Assembly: GCA_021613375.1 (NCBI GenBank)
Contig: CM038725.1
Span: 16,298,675-16,362,674, forward strand
Source: Megaleporinus macrocephalus
Lineage: Eukaryota; Chordata; Actinopteri; Characiformes; Anostomidae
Reading direction: 5' to 3'
DNA length: 64,000 nt
The notes under the pieces are model-generated. The model worked only from the letters and a program-made list of their open reading frames with translations. It was not told the origin of the DNA and did not search any database. Below are positions 33,458-62,249 of the stretch, piece after piece. The translations under genes and the position numbers were made by a program. Positions within the stretch are counted from its first letter, which is position 1. Every line of letters starts with the position of its first letter.

Positions 33458-33535
33458 TGCATGTGCCGCTGTCAGTCCTTTTCACCATTTGTTCATCTTT
33501 CGACGGATAATTTATCCCTGGAGTAAGAACCGCTA
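33458..33535 (-). promoter_or_regulatory. probable non-coding first exon and promoter of lrrc8a
   Basis: On the minus strand a donor CATGCA|GTAAGC falls at 33458-33456, about 1.07 kb upstream of the acceptor at 32383. A leader exon starting near 33535 is plausible. The region 33150-33540 is less AT-rich than its neighbours but has no clear TATA box. Ends are inferred. Confidence 0.45.
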
Positions 33536-33649
33536 GAGATGGAATACAGCATAACAGCAGCTAACTGTTCACTTCAACGCAGTTCCACCACCAGAACGAT
33601 AGATGGCAGTGTCAACGAGAATTTGAAGGGAATACCGTCTAAAGGAAAG

Positions 33650-33650
<1 letters not shown>

Positions 33651-33710
<60 letters not shown>

Positions 33711-33711
33711 T
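33651..33711. repeat. (CTAT)n microsatellite
   Basis: About 15 pure tetranucleotide units lie just upstream of the lrrc8a promoter. Confidence 0.97.
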
Positions 33712-35173
33712 AACCAGAAAAAAAACTATCAGTCCTTTGACAAAAACAGATGTATGAAATGTATGATTTGTATTATTTATTTTTTTATTAACATAATTGT
33801 ATATTATTAACAACGTATGTATTCGGTAAATTTTTATTCATGTATTTTTATTATTTCTTTTATTTTATTATTGTCTTCCTGTAGTTGTAAATTATGACCC
33901 ACTGTTATCCAGGTTTTAGAGTTTAAACTATCAGAGCCATGTTTTGGTGTCTGTACTCCACAGATTTAAATTTATACTCACAACAATTAGCATGTGGTTA
34001 ATGGAGCAATTTGTAAGATTTTTAGTTTAAAACATGTTGCATATTCTAATCTCTTGTGTATTATGTTGTCGGTGCTGCTCCCAGTTAGATCATTTAAGAA
34101 CCAGTAGCTTATGAAAGGAAGAGTAAACACAACAATAGCTGCAAGCTTACATTATACCACCCACCGCAGCCCACTCTCAGTGAGGGACAACCTGTGAGCT
34201 CAGTTACCATAAATGAACTGTTAGGCCAAAGAAGACCTCCAGAACTGAATTCTAACCACAATAAAGAAAAATCCTAATACACTGTTCCAACAGATCAGAA
34301 ACACTCTTTAGGAGGCAGACATGGATTTGTTAGTGTCACAAATCCTGACTTGTTCATGTTCACTAGTGATGTAACTGATAATGACAGTAATAAAATGAAT
34401 TCTGTGGTGTATAGAAACACATTGCTGCTGTTGGACCAAATATCCTGTGTCTCCATTCTTTTCGTTTTTTAGTTTGGGTTGCTCAGTTGCTCTTTACATT
34501 GTATGTAAACTTAATGGTGAATGGACTGTGAAAAATAGCTCAAATTGATGTAGAAAGAAGTCTGATTACATTGACCTACATTAAAGCAAAGTATGTTTTT
34601 CTCTTCTTCTGTTATCGTTTTAGAGTTACAAGGTTGTGATCTTACAGCAGTGTTATTGACTGAGTGTATCTAAATGGTAAGTACAGCTTTTAAAATAGAT
34701 GGTGAGTGAACCTAAGGAAGTAGCCATTGGGTGTACATATGTATATTGTCGCTGTCCAAAGAAAAACTTTTCTTCTCCATTTTTGTCAATTTTTCTATAT
34801 CATTTAAAAGATTCATGATGAATGGACCAATACAAATTATTTGGAATAAAACCTGATTATATTAACGTGCACTGAAAATCTGTATTTATTATTTTTTGGA
34901 CAGCAACAATACAAATACATAGATCATCTCCATCCAAAGAAAAACATTATTTTTCTATATCATTTAAACATGACATCTGCCGTTTACTTTAAAAGTCATT
35001 AACAGTATAATATTAAAATTATACCAAATTTATGATTTTGAACGTATTAAAAGTTTTAAAATAAAATGTCTCACTCCCCTGTAAAGTTTCTATTTTTGTT
35101 TTATTTATTAATTTATTTATTAATGGGCTAAAGGTATAAATATAAATAATAATATGTGTGTATAAATATATAT

Positions 35174-35191
35174 ATGTGTGTGTGTGTGTGT
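35174..35191. repeat. (TG)n microsatellite
   Basis: A short run of nine TG units is preceded by a TATATA stretch. Confidence 0.85.
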
Positions 35192-36518
35192 ATTTCAGAA
35201 CAGAGGCTTTCACTGGCTGTCAATCTCTTTTTGATGCACTAAAAATAAAAGGATCATGATAAAAGGATCAGTGTACGACATGACAAGTCATAAAGAGAGT
35301 AGGGAGTCATAAATAGAGTAGAGATGCTGTCACCAACATAGCAATGAAAAATGAAATGAAACCAAAAAAAAGAAAAGAAATAAGAAGTTATGGTATGTTT
35401 AAATTGGTACAACAGTATGTCACACATATAAGTGAGTGAAAGTTTTTAAAACATGCACATGAGTATATTAAACACAAGAAATATATTAATCTCATGATTT
35501 ATATCAAAATATCCAATTTGATCTTCACGCATCAGGCAAGTTTCTTTTGCAGACTGTGTATTACCCATGTGATAAGCAGTATGAGGACTAAATGTGGGCA
35601 AAAAAGGTTTCCATTTTTTCATGCCTTAATGATGCAGTGGTCTTAGGCCATCCATTATGAATGCATACAACAAAATCTACTTCATTTTGACTTCTATATG
35701 GTAGTGTAGCTCATCAGCCCATGTCTTGCTGTCAAGAATGTTGATTCTGTAGAACTTATTTCCTTATAATTTATATCATTGTTTTACCATGTGAAAAACA
35801 GTACATATGTCTTTGAACTGTATATTAAGGCCTCTTGCTTTCTTACCTCTGATCTAGGATCAGCTCCCCTTACCAAAGTCAAATCTAAACCATCTCAGGA
35901 GAAACAGCCATTTTTATTTCAGTTTAATAACTTAGGGCAGCTCCACCAGGAGACAGTGCCAGGCTCAAGCAGGCACCCATGTGTCACCGTTTACATTTCC
36001 CACAGCGGGAGGCTTAAACAAGCGCCACTTTATCCAGGAAGCCTGGAAGTTATGTCAACACAACCTCTTACTCTACTTGGCCAAGTCCTGCCCTGAGAGG
36101 GTCTCTCAAACTGTGCTTAATATAAGTGATTTGAGGGCAGACTGCAGTCTACAACATATACATTTTTAACTCTACTATAGATAGTGAATTAAACATAATA
36201 ATAAGAGTGAGAATTTTAACAGCCAGGGACAGTTTGTAGGCTATAGCATGTCTTTGTGTTTTCTGTCCAGACAGCATTATTTCCTGTGCAGACAGAGCCT
36301 TTTACTGCAACCGACTACGGATATAGAATAATTACAAGATTCACATGCCAATAAGGGAACGCAATATATGGACAACATACACAAACATGGGCATCTTCCT
36401 CTGTCTTCCTCTCTTTTTCTCTCACACAGAGGTTTGTTTTTATACATTGCCAGGAATAGTGATTATATGTTTGTCTCATATTACTTTATTCTTTATTTGA
36501 ATAAAAATAATGATTTTT

Positions 36519-36521
<3 letters not shown>

Positions 36522-36588
<67 letters not shown>

Positions 36589-36645
36589 TATATTTATATA
36601 TATATGTGTGATCGGCGATCGATGACGGTAAACAAAAGAGTTTAT

Positions 36646-36730
<85 letters not shown>
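36522..36730. repeat. paired (TA)n arrays with a short unique spacer
   Basis: Two long TA runs (about 36522-36606 and 36645-36730) flank a unique spacer that reads GTGATCGGCGATCGATGACG and onward. Open frames here encode only Ile-Tyr repeats. Confidence 0.95.
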
Positions 36731-36731
<1 letters not shown>

Positions 36732-36807
36732 TGGATTTTCCTTTACTAGAACAAAGAGTTCGAGGCTAACCACTAAAAAAGAACCCCATAGCATTTTCTT
36801 TAAAGTC

Positions 36808-36872
36808 AAACTTTACAGATAAACTTTACAGGCAAACTTTACAGACAAACTTTAAAGTCAAACTTTACAGTC
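36808..36872. repeat. 13-bp minisatellite, five units
   Basis: Five consecutive 13-mers of the form AAACTTTACAGAY differ only in the last few bases and one internal position. A weaker sixth unit precedes them (36795-36807). Confidence 0.85.
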
Positions 36873-37477
36873 GGCGCAGTGCAGTCAGGCAGGTAACGTC
36901 CTCCTGACATTCGCCAAACCCTGATTCATCTATCAGACTGCCAGATAGAGAAGGTTTGTCACTTCACAGAATAAGTTTCTACAACTCCAGAGTTCAGTGG
37001 CTGTGCTTTACATCACTCCACAAATGCTTGGCAAACATAAGGCTTGTATACAGCTACTCAGTAATGGAAACCCATACCGTGAAACTCCCGGAACAAACTG
37101 CATATGAATATATATAAAAATGATATACAAATATATTGTATATAAATTGTATATATATTTTAACAGATTTTAAAAGTAATTTACAAATTGCTCTTTGTAT
37201 CAAGTCAAAAAAGGAAATGTACTGAGAAAATAAACAGAAAGAAGAACAGTTCTAAAACACCAGGTCCGGACAACTTAGATGTGGAGTAAAGTTTTATAAA
37301 TTCAACCAACTTCTACACTACTAAAATTGGTATCCTGTTAAATTGTGTGAAATGATCCTAAAAATAGTAAGTATTTGTTATATTTCATTTAATATAACAA
37401 ATTTAGCAAATATAACAATATAACTTTTAATAAATATTAAATATTTTACTTGACAAGACACCATGTTTTGCAGGGTA

Positions 37478-37478
<1 letters not shown>

Positions 37479-37568
<90 letters not shown>
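37479..37568. repeat. (TA)n microsatellite
   Basis: About 44 TA units end directly against a 20-base piece shared with the Tc1-like relic near 9955. Confidence 0.97.
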
Positions 37569-37573
<5 letters not shown>

Positions 37574-40306
37574 CCCTGCAGATTTCTTTGAAAAAATAAA
37601 AGCAAGTAATATACTGTAGACATAAAGAGTGGACACACTAAACACTGGGAATTTTTTTTTTTTTGTGTAACTGTTTGTTAAATTTATGCTGTCGGCTTAC
37701 TTACATATTTATTTGACCAAACAAGGACACGTGTACTGAAAATGCACAAAGACAAGCATACGTTTGCTCCTCAAAGGGAACTCTGACACTTGAATCTTTC
37801 TAACGACTCCCAGTTTTTCAACCCACGTGACACTTTGTTTATCTCCCTCATAAATGCGACAGAATTCTCACAAACAAGAAATCATAAGGTGATTCCAAAG
37901 AAAAACCCATCTATTATAACTGCATGGTGCCTTTCTCCTCTTGTCATGGTGTGTTGCTCGTTCACTTGGCCGTATTATTTGTTAAACTCCGCCCCATATA
38001 GTGATTGTCATTTATGCTAAACACCGCTCCCCTTTCCCAAGGCATGCTCACAATGGTGCTTTGCCCTGAATGGACTCCCTATTCCTCAGAGTAAAGACAC
38101 AGGGAAGTTGGGAAGGGGGGAATTAGACGTTTAAAAATGCACTTTAGGCCATGGTCCACTGTGAATAGAGCTTAACACACTCGGCGCGGGGGACTCTAGA
38201 TTTGCTGAGAGGAAAAGACAGAGAATAAGGTGCGCTCTGAGTTTTTTCTGTTGAGTGCCCCATTCACAAGCATGCTCTCATCTGCTTGGAGCTGTTCACT
38301 GAACAATAAGCATTCAGGCAGAGCAGCTAAATTCAAATGCGCATACAGTTGGACTGCACAGTGATCTGAGCAGCAAAACGTCTTAGGCCGAACAGAGTAG
38401 CACGTCAGGATTAAGCCAAGACAGAAGTTGTTAATGAATTGGTATATTTTGGCATTAAAAACAGAAAGAAGTAATGCAATTGCAGCATTGCTGAAACATA
38501 TTCATATTGCACAGGATTTAAATGTAACTTTTAAAAAACTAAATGTGCTTAATAGTTATTGTATCCTGTGTACGTAGCATTCATCTTTTTTTAAAAACAT
38601 TTCATAGAGGGCTCCTACAAATAAAGGCTTACCAGTGGTTCATGGCTTAGGCATAGGGTTCTAGGGAAAAACATTGAATTGATAGAACCGTACATTACGT
38701 GAAAGTTATTTCCATTTTTGGAGGCCCAAAACTGAACATGAACTGAATTTTCTTCTTTGTTAACCTTTTTAAGCATGTTTTTATACTGTTTTAATGCTTA
38801 CATACTATTGTGGCAGTAGCACTCAACTTTCTGATATCAGGAAAGCTCGTTTTTATCTTGGAATGTCTGTCTTTGTGGACTGGTGTGAATAGCTTTCACA
38901 GCATGGAGTTCTAATCCATCCCCTTTGACCACTGCACCCAATTGCTTGTTAGCAGCTCAACAAAGCTCACAACATTTCACACACAGAACCCAAAGTGTCC
39001 TATTTAAACTCTAAGCAGAGTTACAGTGGAAAATATTTAATTTGCTTTTATTAAATACAAAATTTTATTTGTTTTCCCTTCTGCTTACAGTGCCATCTAT
39101 TGGATGGGTTGTTCTTCTACACTCTTCAATGGACCAAATCTTGAAAAAGCAAGCTCCCCTCACTTTTTTGAGACCACCTATTCCACTTATTCAGTCTACA
39201 GCAGTTCAGCACCACCCGCTCATATTTATGGCCAGACAGTCTTAGATCAGTCTTAAAGGCACAGTGACACAACAGCCTGTTTCTTTTTAAGGGGTTAAGA
39301 GAGGTGAATTGTCTTCCATGGTGAATTGTGGCCGTGTTCGGTACATAAAACCACATAAATGTTATGACGGGACCTCAAGGAAAAAAAATAATTAGAGGAA
39401 AATGTAGGATATAGATGCGTTAACCAATGGTCCTTTTGTAAAGGCAGAATCTGTGAATCTGTGAACACCAGCTGGATGCATAAGTGGCTCATTGCATGGT
39501 TAGATGCTACACATCTATGATGGAAAACCTGTTGTATATTCTCAGTACCCCCAAAAATCTAACTTTTTTCTGCTTTTAATTTTCTGCATCACTTGATCAC
39601 AATGATTTTCATCAATTTCATCATAAAATCATCAATATTATGATGAATGGACAAATAGACATGCTGCAATATTGCTTGAAATAAAATCCAACTTACATTA
39701 AAAGCAAAGAACATTTTGCCCTCCCCTGCAAAGCTACCATTTTAGAGATACTTGATACTCAGAGAGTGACATGCTTCTTTAAAGAACCTTATAGAACTGC
39801 TTCAATACCCTATTATCAGGCACTATATAAAACCCTTTTGCAGCTTTTATAATATGTTTGACTCCTCTTTATTTGATTTATATCACTTATGAATATCACT
39901 TATGAAACCAATTATTTGATGGGGGGATAGAAACCAAATGATTGCATAATGCAATCTTTGATCATTTGTCTTTTGAGTCAGGCGACGTATGTGTAGGGCT
40001 AAGACATGCCATGAATGAATAGAGAAGGGGGTCGCATTCCTTTGCTGAGGCTTACCCGACTCAGTCGAGTGGATGTGTGCAACAGGCTGAGTGTGTGTGT
40101 GTGTGTGAGGAGGAGGGGGTGAAGTCCGATGGCCAGCCTCACAGCTAATTAGTTCAGCTCTTGACAAAGGTGGGCCAGCCACAGAAGGGAACCCCTGAGG
40201 CTAGCTTAACAGCGCTACACACTGCACTCGAAGGGGAGCAGCTCACACTAGTCCTTTCCAAACCAGGGCTAGGAGCTGCAAGGAACATCGCTCTTCACTT
40301 CAGAGC

Positions 40307-40362
40307 ATGAGAGAGAGCTTGGAGACAGAGCGAAAGTTACCAAGAGACGACATTTGGGAGAG

Positions 40363-40366
<4 letters not shown>
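40307..40366 (+). other. upstream ORF overlapping the LIX1-like start codon
   Basis: A 19-codon frame starts at an ATG with A at -3 and ends in TGA at 40364-40366. That stop overlaps the main ATG (40363-40365) in an ATGA arrangement. It is functional only if transcription starts upstream of 40307, which was not shown. Confidence 0.5.
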
Positions 40367-56423
<16,057 letters not shown>

Positions 56424-56949
56424 GCTGAGGTGTACATGGTGAAGTTTGGACTTTAGACTCTCGTTCAGAACAATCTGCCTTTTACTTTGTATATTTTGAC
56501 TCTTTTGCAGATGCTGTTGTTTTTAAAGTGCTTTCTCTACATACTGTGACGTCTGTGCCCAAATGGGGTCCGCTCAGAATCAGATATATTCCATAGAATA
56601 TAGCTAACAGTGCATTTAGGGACTTGTACATTTAGGGAATGTAATGGAATGTAAATTTCATTCCTCTTTTTCTTGCTTTATATTCAGCAAAGAGCATATT
56701 GATTTGCTTTGACTTAAAGGGAATTTACAGTTGGTTGTGCAGAGTGAATGTAAATAAGTGCTGTTTTTTCTTGTGTTAGCCACATGGTGGCGCCATATCC
56801 TATAAATGAAAACTTCTCACAACATCTGCTATTGTAGCCCCCCAAAATTGATTGTCTCCATTGAACTATATGAAAAGAAAATTTAAAAGTTTTACATGTT
56901 TTCATATTTATGACAGTTGAACTACTATTATATAGACTTTTACAAAAGC

Positions 56950-57590
56950 TGGTTCTTTAAGGGTTCCTTAGTACAAAGATGGCTTTGTATAAAACCATGA
57001 ACACCCAAAGAACACTTGCATGAATAAAGAGTTCTTTGCATTCTGAAATAGTTCTTCAGATTGATGGAAAGTGTGCTGTAGGAGGTTCTTTATTGGACCG
57101 TTTGAAATAGGGCTCTATATGGCACTGTAAGAGTTATTCTGTTTTTATTTAAGCTTGGCATCATAATCATAGAAGAATCCTTTTTGGTGCTATATAGAAC
57201 CCTTTTGAAAAAAGTTCCATAAGGAACCATCTACAGAAAGTTTTTCCATCAAAGAACCCAACAAAGAACCCTTTTTTCGAGTGTGTAGAACCAGTGGTTC
57301 TATATAGAACAAATTCATGCTTAAATGGTTCCCTGCATGGTGAATTGGTTCAGATGGTTTTATAAAGCACCAAAAAGCTTGGCATTGTAACAACAGAAGA
57401 CCTCTTTTGGTGCTACACAGAATCATTTTCAAAAAGATTTTATAACCATATATACGTCCAATCTGAAGAACCTTTTCATCATGGAAAGAACCATTTAAGC
57501 ATAAATATATATATATAGGACCACTGTCTTTACTAAAAAACCTAATGTGTATACACAGAACCACAGTGTTTACTAAAGAATTCTTAAAGA
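56950..57590. mobile_element. cluster of GGTTCTT-family MITE copies
   Basis: At least two copies in tandem or inverted arrangement carry GGTTCTTTAAGGGTTCC, AGTTCTTTGCATTCTGAAAT, TTGATGGAAAGTGTGCTGTA, GGTGCTATATAGAACC and CATGGTGAATTGGTT. Individual ends could not be resolved. Confidence 0.65.
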
Positions 57591-57678
57591 CCCTCTTTTT
57601 AGGAGTATATTTGTATTTTCTTCTATCTTCGGAGTGCCTTAAGGGCTGTACAGCCAAATTCAGCAAAATTTGCTTTTT

Positions 57679-57681
<3 letters not shown>

Positions 57682-57758
<77 letters not shown>

Positions 57759-57762
57759 CATA
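57682..57762. repeat. (TA)n microsatellite
   Basis: About 35 TA units adjoin the MITE cluster. Confidence 0.95.
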
Positions 57763-58689
57763 CAGTTTTATGGGCAGTAAAACAAACAAGCTAACACAAT
57801 GAACTACATTGTAACTGGGAACAGCTCACATGAATATTTTAATACAGTGACCTTGATGCCTGCTTGTTTCTTGCAGTGTCTTATTTTTGAAACATGCGAC
57901 AGAATTAGCCCTACAGTAACATAAGTACTGAAATATGTGGTAACTGAAGATGAGCTAAACTATTAATTGATCATTATACTTGGTGGTTTGATTCTGTTTA
58001 CATAATGAAGAATGCCTAATATTTATTGTCTTGAACTGCACATGGTATTTCTTTTTTTTTTTAATTAACTTTATGATTGGTGGGATTCAGTCACTGTGGG
58101 TTGGAACATATATATGCACGTTGGTGTAATGGTACTACATGCTTGTCAGAAACACCCAAACATAGTACTATTACACTAGTGTGCACATCTGTACTTTTGC
58201 TCATTATTTTTATTGGATGGCTACATCACCCAAAGATCAGATGAGAGAAAGGAGGGAATCATTAGTGTAAGATTCTCCAATTCTTTCACTCCTTGAGCAA
58301 TTGCACAAAAACTAGGCCATAATAGATCTTGTTTTTCCTCAACTTTTTTTTTCTTCTCCCTTACTGTGGTTGCTAGGAGACTGTTGAACCTAAGGCAAGA
58401 AATCATGAGTTACAGCAGGGATGGGCATGTGTCCTCCGATGTGCTCTAAGTGGGAATTGATAATGTTATATAAGATGCTAATTTACTTCCGTTCTATTCC
58501 GTTTCTGATTGAATTGAGCTTAAAGTTTTCTTTCTTCCTTTTTTTCTTTTCTTTTCTTTTTCTTTTTTTTAGCATCTCAGTTGCAAAGTGCAGAAACAGC
58601 ATGGTGTGCTTGGTAAAGGTGGCCCTGCACACCCCACACACAGCCTGCCCACTCACCACTCGTTTAGGCCGCTCAAATATCCCACTCAT

Positions 58690-59240
58690 CCGTGGACTGC
58701 AAACACTTCCAGTTTATAACCGCCTCGTTATTATTCGCCCTGAATCACTTATGCATAATGCATGATTTTGCATAAATTAATCAAATTACACAACAAGCCG
58801 GCTTCCGTTCCGTTCTCTCATCTCACACAGTCATTTGTGCCCAGTTGCTGCCCGGTTTGCCACTTTCTAGGAGGAACGACGTGTCAAATTGAATAGTTAT
58901 AGAGGTATAGACAGGAAAAGTGGCGAGATAATAGCATATTTGGCTCTGTTTTCAAGAGAACATGGTTTCCCCTCTCCAGGGAAGGAGAGTAATTTTCCAG
59001 AGCTAATGCTTGTCAGAGGCCTGATGGGCCAGACTTTGTGATGTTACAGCCTTTCTTCAATTTACTGGGCTAAAACCCATTTGAAATCAAATAGCATGAC
59101 ATTCGATCCTTTCTGATTTTCGGCTCAGGGCAATGAGATGCAAATTACACAGTCCTGTTCTAACGCTGATTGGGAGGAGGAAGAGACTTCCAATATTGGG
59201 CTGAGTTATTCCGGACCGAGTCCGGAATAACTCGAAGCCG
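58690..59240. promoter_or_regulatory. candidate enhancer-like DNA with octamer and homeodomain-type motifs
   Basis: The segment is less AT-rich than its flanks. It includes ATGCATAATGCAT and TAAATTAATCAAATTA (homeodomain or POU-type strings near 58751-58790), a perfect octamer ATGCAAAT (59138-59145) and a perfect hairpin (59203-59233). It lies 2.3 kb beyond a developmental gene. Function is inferred. Confidence 0.35.
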
Positions 59241-60703
59241 ATCAAATGAGAGTGAAATCATATTTTCATTTCGGATATTGAACAAATGGACAGATGGCCA
59301 GGAGAATAGACTAATAAGGTCCTTTTAGAAGGCATATTGGAAATTCCTGGTGCTGATGAAAACCTTATGTCCCTAAGACACCTCTCTTTTTAAGACCCTA
59401 TAAAAGAAAACAATATATTGCACTCAAAATAAAGGTTCTTTGGAGCGCTGCCATTATAGAAACCACTGGTTCCCTAAAGAACCCTTCAGTAGGTGTAAGT
59501 CCAGAGCATACCAACCCAACAAATGCCAAAAAAAATGGTTGGTGTATCATATCAGTTTGTTGGGAGGCAATGTTCTCTTACATTCATACTGTTTTTCTAA
59601 CACTCTGTCCTTTAACACTAATGCATTGGATCCAGTCAATACAGAAGTAAGTTAGCTGGAGCAGTTTTGGTAGATTGTGGTTGGAGCTTGAAACCACAGG
59701 AAGATAATTGTGCAGGACCAGGGTTGGTGACCACTTCTCTAGAGTGAGTATACCAGTTTAAAGATTTGCAAAGCCCCCCTCTGATGTATCCTAAAGGTAA
59801 GTGCGTTACAAAAAACTATAAATGTTTGAGGATGGGTTTTTGGGAACAGGCTGTTTTGGCTTTTATTCTTTTGTAGGTGTCAAATGCAGAAGGAAGCCAA
59901 ATAGCTAGGACTACTACTGGAAAGCTGGATATCTTATTGCAGTTATTTAACTATAGTACATATCTTCAAATCCTCTTTACAATGCACAAAATGCCCTGCT
60001 AGAAAAATCACTGGGCAATATGTCACAGTTCATTATGGCATAATTTATCACAAAAATAATGTGTATATCAACAGTACTTAAAGCAACTGCATGTTTCATT
60101 GTAAAGAGTCTCATTTAACTGAATTTAGTGCAACACAGCATTTAAATATTATTATTTTAAAGTAGCATTTAGTATTTATTTGACCTAATCAGAGGTTGGA
60201 AAACACAAATATCATTTTTCTTAAGTATCACAATATTTCTTATATTACCCACCTCTACATCAACAGCAGTGGAAGGTAATATGTTGATCATAAGCAACAC
60301 TAGCAATGTTGTGGTTTGGATGCTGGTCATCCCGCAGGACTATTTTGGGTGATCAGCATAAACCAGTTTAGACCAGCCTATGTTGCTCTGTGTTGTTTTT
60401 CTCAGCAATAAAAATGACAACAAGCTAAAGGCTAAACCTAGCAATGTCATTGGCTACCTAGACCTGTTACCCTAGTTTGGCTTGTTTTCTCTGGTTGAAA
60501 GGTTAAACAATTTGCCTCTTGTGTCTATTTTGTGCTGAATAAAGATTAATTTTGTCTTTATGATCTAATTTTTACTGAGATAGAAGTTACAGTAATGCTA
60601 ATGCTTTTGTGTTTATTTGTTCATAGCTCAGTAGCTTGGCTAGCAGCCAGGATTGCTTGACACCACTGGGATTTCTAATATCATGCACTTGGATAATGCA
60701 TGC

Positions 60704-62249
60704 TAGTGCTGGACGATATGGCCAAAAATTATTTTGCAATATATTCCTTAATTTCAGTCGATATGATATAATTCCGATATCGATATAAATAATTTAAAGG
60801 CCTCAGAGAAACTGCCAAGAATCCCTATAATGGAAGTCTGTATCTACTTTATTAATATAAATAACATTGATTTTAAGTTACAACAGAGTTTCTTTTTCTT
60901 TTGTAAACAGATTAAACAGAGTAAAACAATTGTGTGTCAGCCCGGATAAACAAGTCTTCATATACATAAATGGAACTTGACACCCCCATCAAATAAGCAA
61001 TCCTCAAGATCAGGGGGCCACATTGGACAATATCAAAATACTAAATGGCCAGTCTCTCTTTCCATATATAACACTGTATTCAAAATATAAAAAAACACAA
61101 ATGTATAGAATAATGAATAATTACTAACTAATTAATTTAATTTCACTTTAATTGCAGCAGTAAAAATGTTACAACGCACTAAAAATGTTGTCTGAACTTG
61201 TGCTGATATGCTGCTCACTAGATAATGTTATGAAACCCAGTCAAATATTTGTAGGCTATAGTGTAGATGCTTACAAGAAATATAGCTTATATAAAACCAC
61301 AAGCGTTATTAAGCTCTGCCCCGTAACCCCTAGAAACACAAGCATGTGATATAATTGGACGACGCAATGAGTACGTTTGGTAACATGCAGCCAGCTGAAG
61401 AGGGGAAGTGTGTTCAGGTCGGTTGACACGACAGAGCAGTGTAAATGCTGTGTTAGCGCTTTTTGATGTAGTCATCACTGCATGCAGTTCTGTAAATTCA
61501 GGACATTCAGTCAGAAAAATAATAGCGTTTAAAGGCTCATTTATACTCAAAGTTAATTAAGGACACGTATTCGCACTCTGTGTTTATTTTGTGCATAATT
61601 TCTTTTTTTCGGAAAGCTAACTGATATATACGGGACGAAGCAATACCGCTGCAGACCGTGGGGGCAGTGCAAGACGCCACCACTTTCATACGAACACAGC
61701 GAAGAAGAAACGGTGGGACTGTTTTGGTTGAGCGAGTTGGTTAGAAATTTTAACCTTGATGTAACTTTGCCACAGTGCAGAGACAAACAGTAGTTTTTCT
61801 TCGTTTTTGAAGTAAATACAGAACTACAAGCTCATTTACTGCCACCATGTTTGATTTACTCCGAACTGCCTTCTACTGGAAGCGTTGCTCAGCAACGGAG
61901 CTGACGCAAACATGTATGTGGCAGTGACGGTTACATCGCTTGAAACTCACGCAGACATTTCCGCACGTAGAGGGAGAATAAATGAACTTTAAATTAGCCT
62001 TATATTTATTTAGCTTCGCCTTGCTGACACAGCAGTGAAACGTACTATACATATATGAACTGCTGCCACCGTCAGGAGAAAGGAACAATTGCAACGTACT
62101 GACGGGCCATAAGGGTGATTCAGCGGGCCAATAAAAATCTGGCTGCACCCCTGCCGTAAACAATACATATCTAAATACCGCAAAAATTATTATTTTTTAA
62201 ACATATCATATCACGGTAAATACCAATCTCGAATTATTGTCCAGGCCTA
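60704..62249. mobile_element. 1.5 kb non-autonomous hAT-like element
   Basis: The left end TAGTGCTGGACGATATGGCC and the complement of the right end TAGGCCTGGACAATAATTC are inverted repeats. The 8 bases ATGCATGC lie directly on both sides (60696-60703 and 62250-62257), a perfect target duplication. The interior has three minus-strand open frames of 77-96 codons without a recognisable transposase domain, and a GC-richer middle (61300-62150). Confidence 0.85.

Larger units (their letters stand above)
33712..40270. other. intergenic DNA between lrrc8a and the LIX1-like gene
   Basis: No coding exon is recognised in either strand. It contains four AT or GT arrays, a 13-bp minisatellite, a small GGTTCTT-family fragment near 39765-39845, and otherwise AT-rich DNA. 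The two flanking genes are transcribed away from each other, so both upstream regions lie in this stretch. Confidence 0.6.

Noticed and set aside
61287..62163. three minus-strand frames inside the hAT-like element, as a possible transposase
   Set aside because: None shows the hAT dimerisation block or a zinc-finger BED pattern, and all are short.
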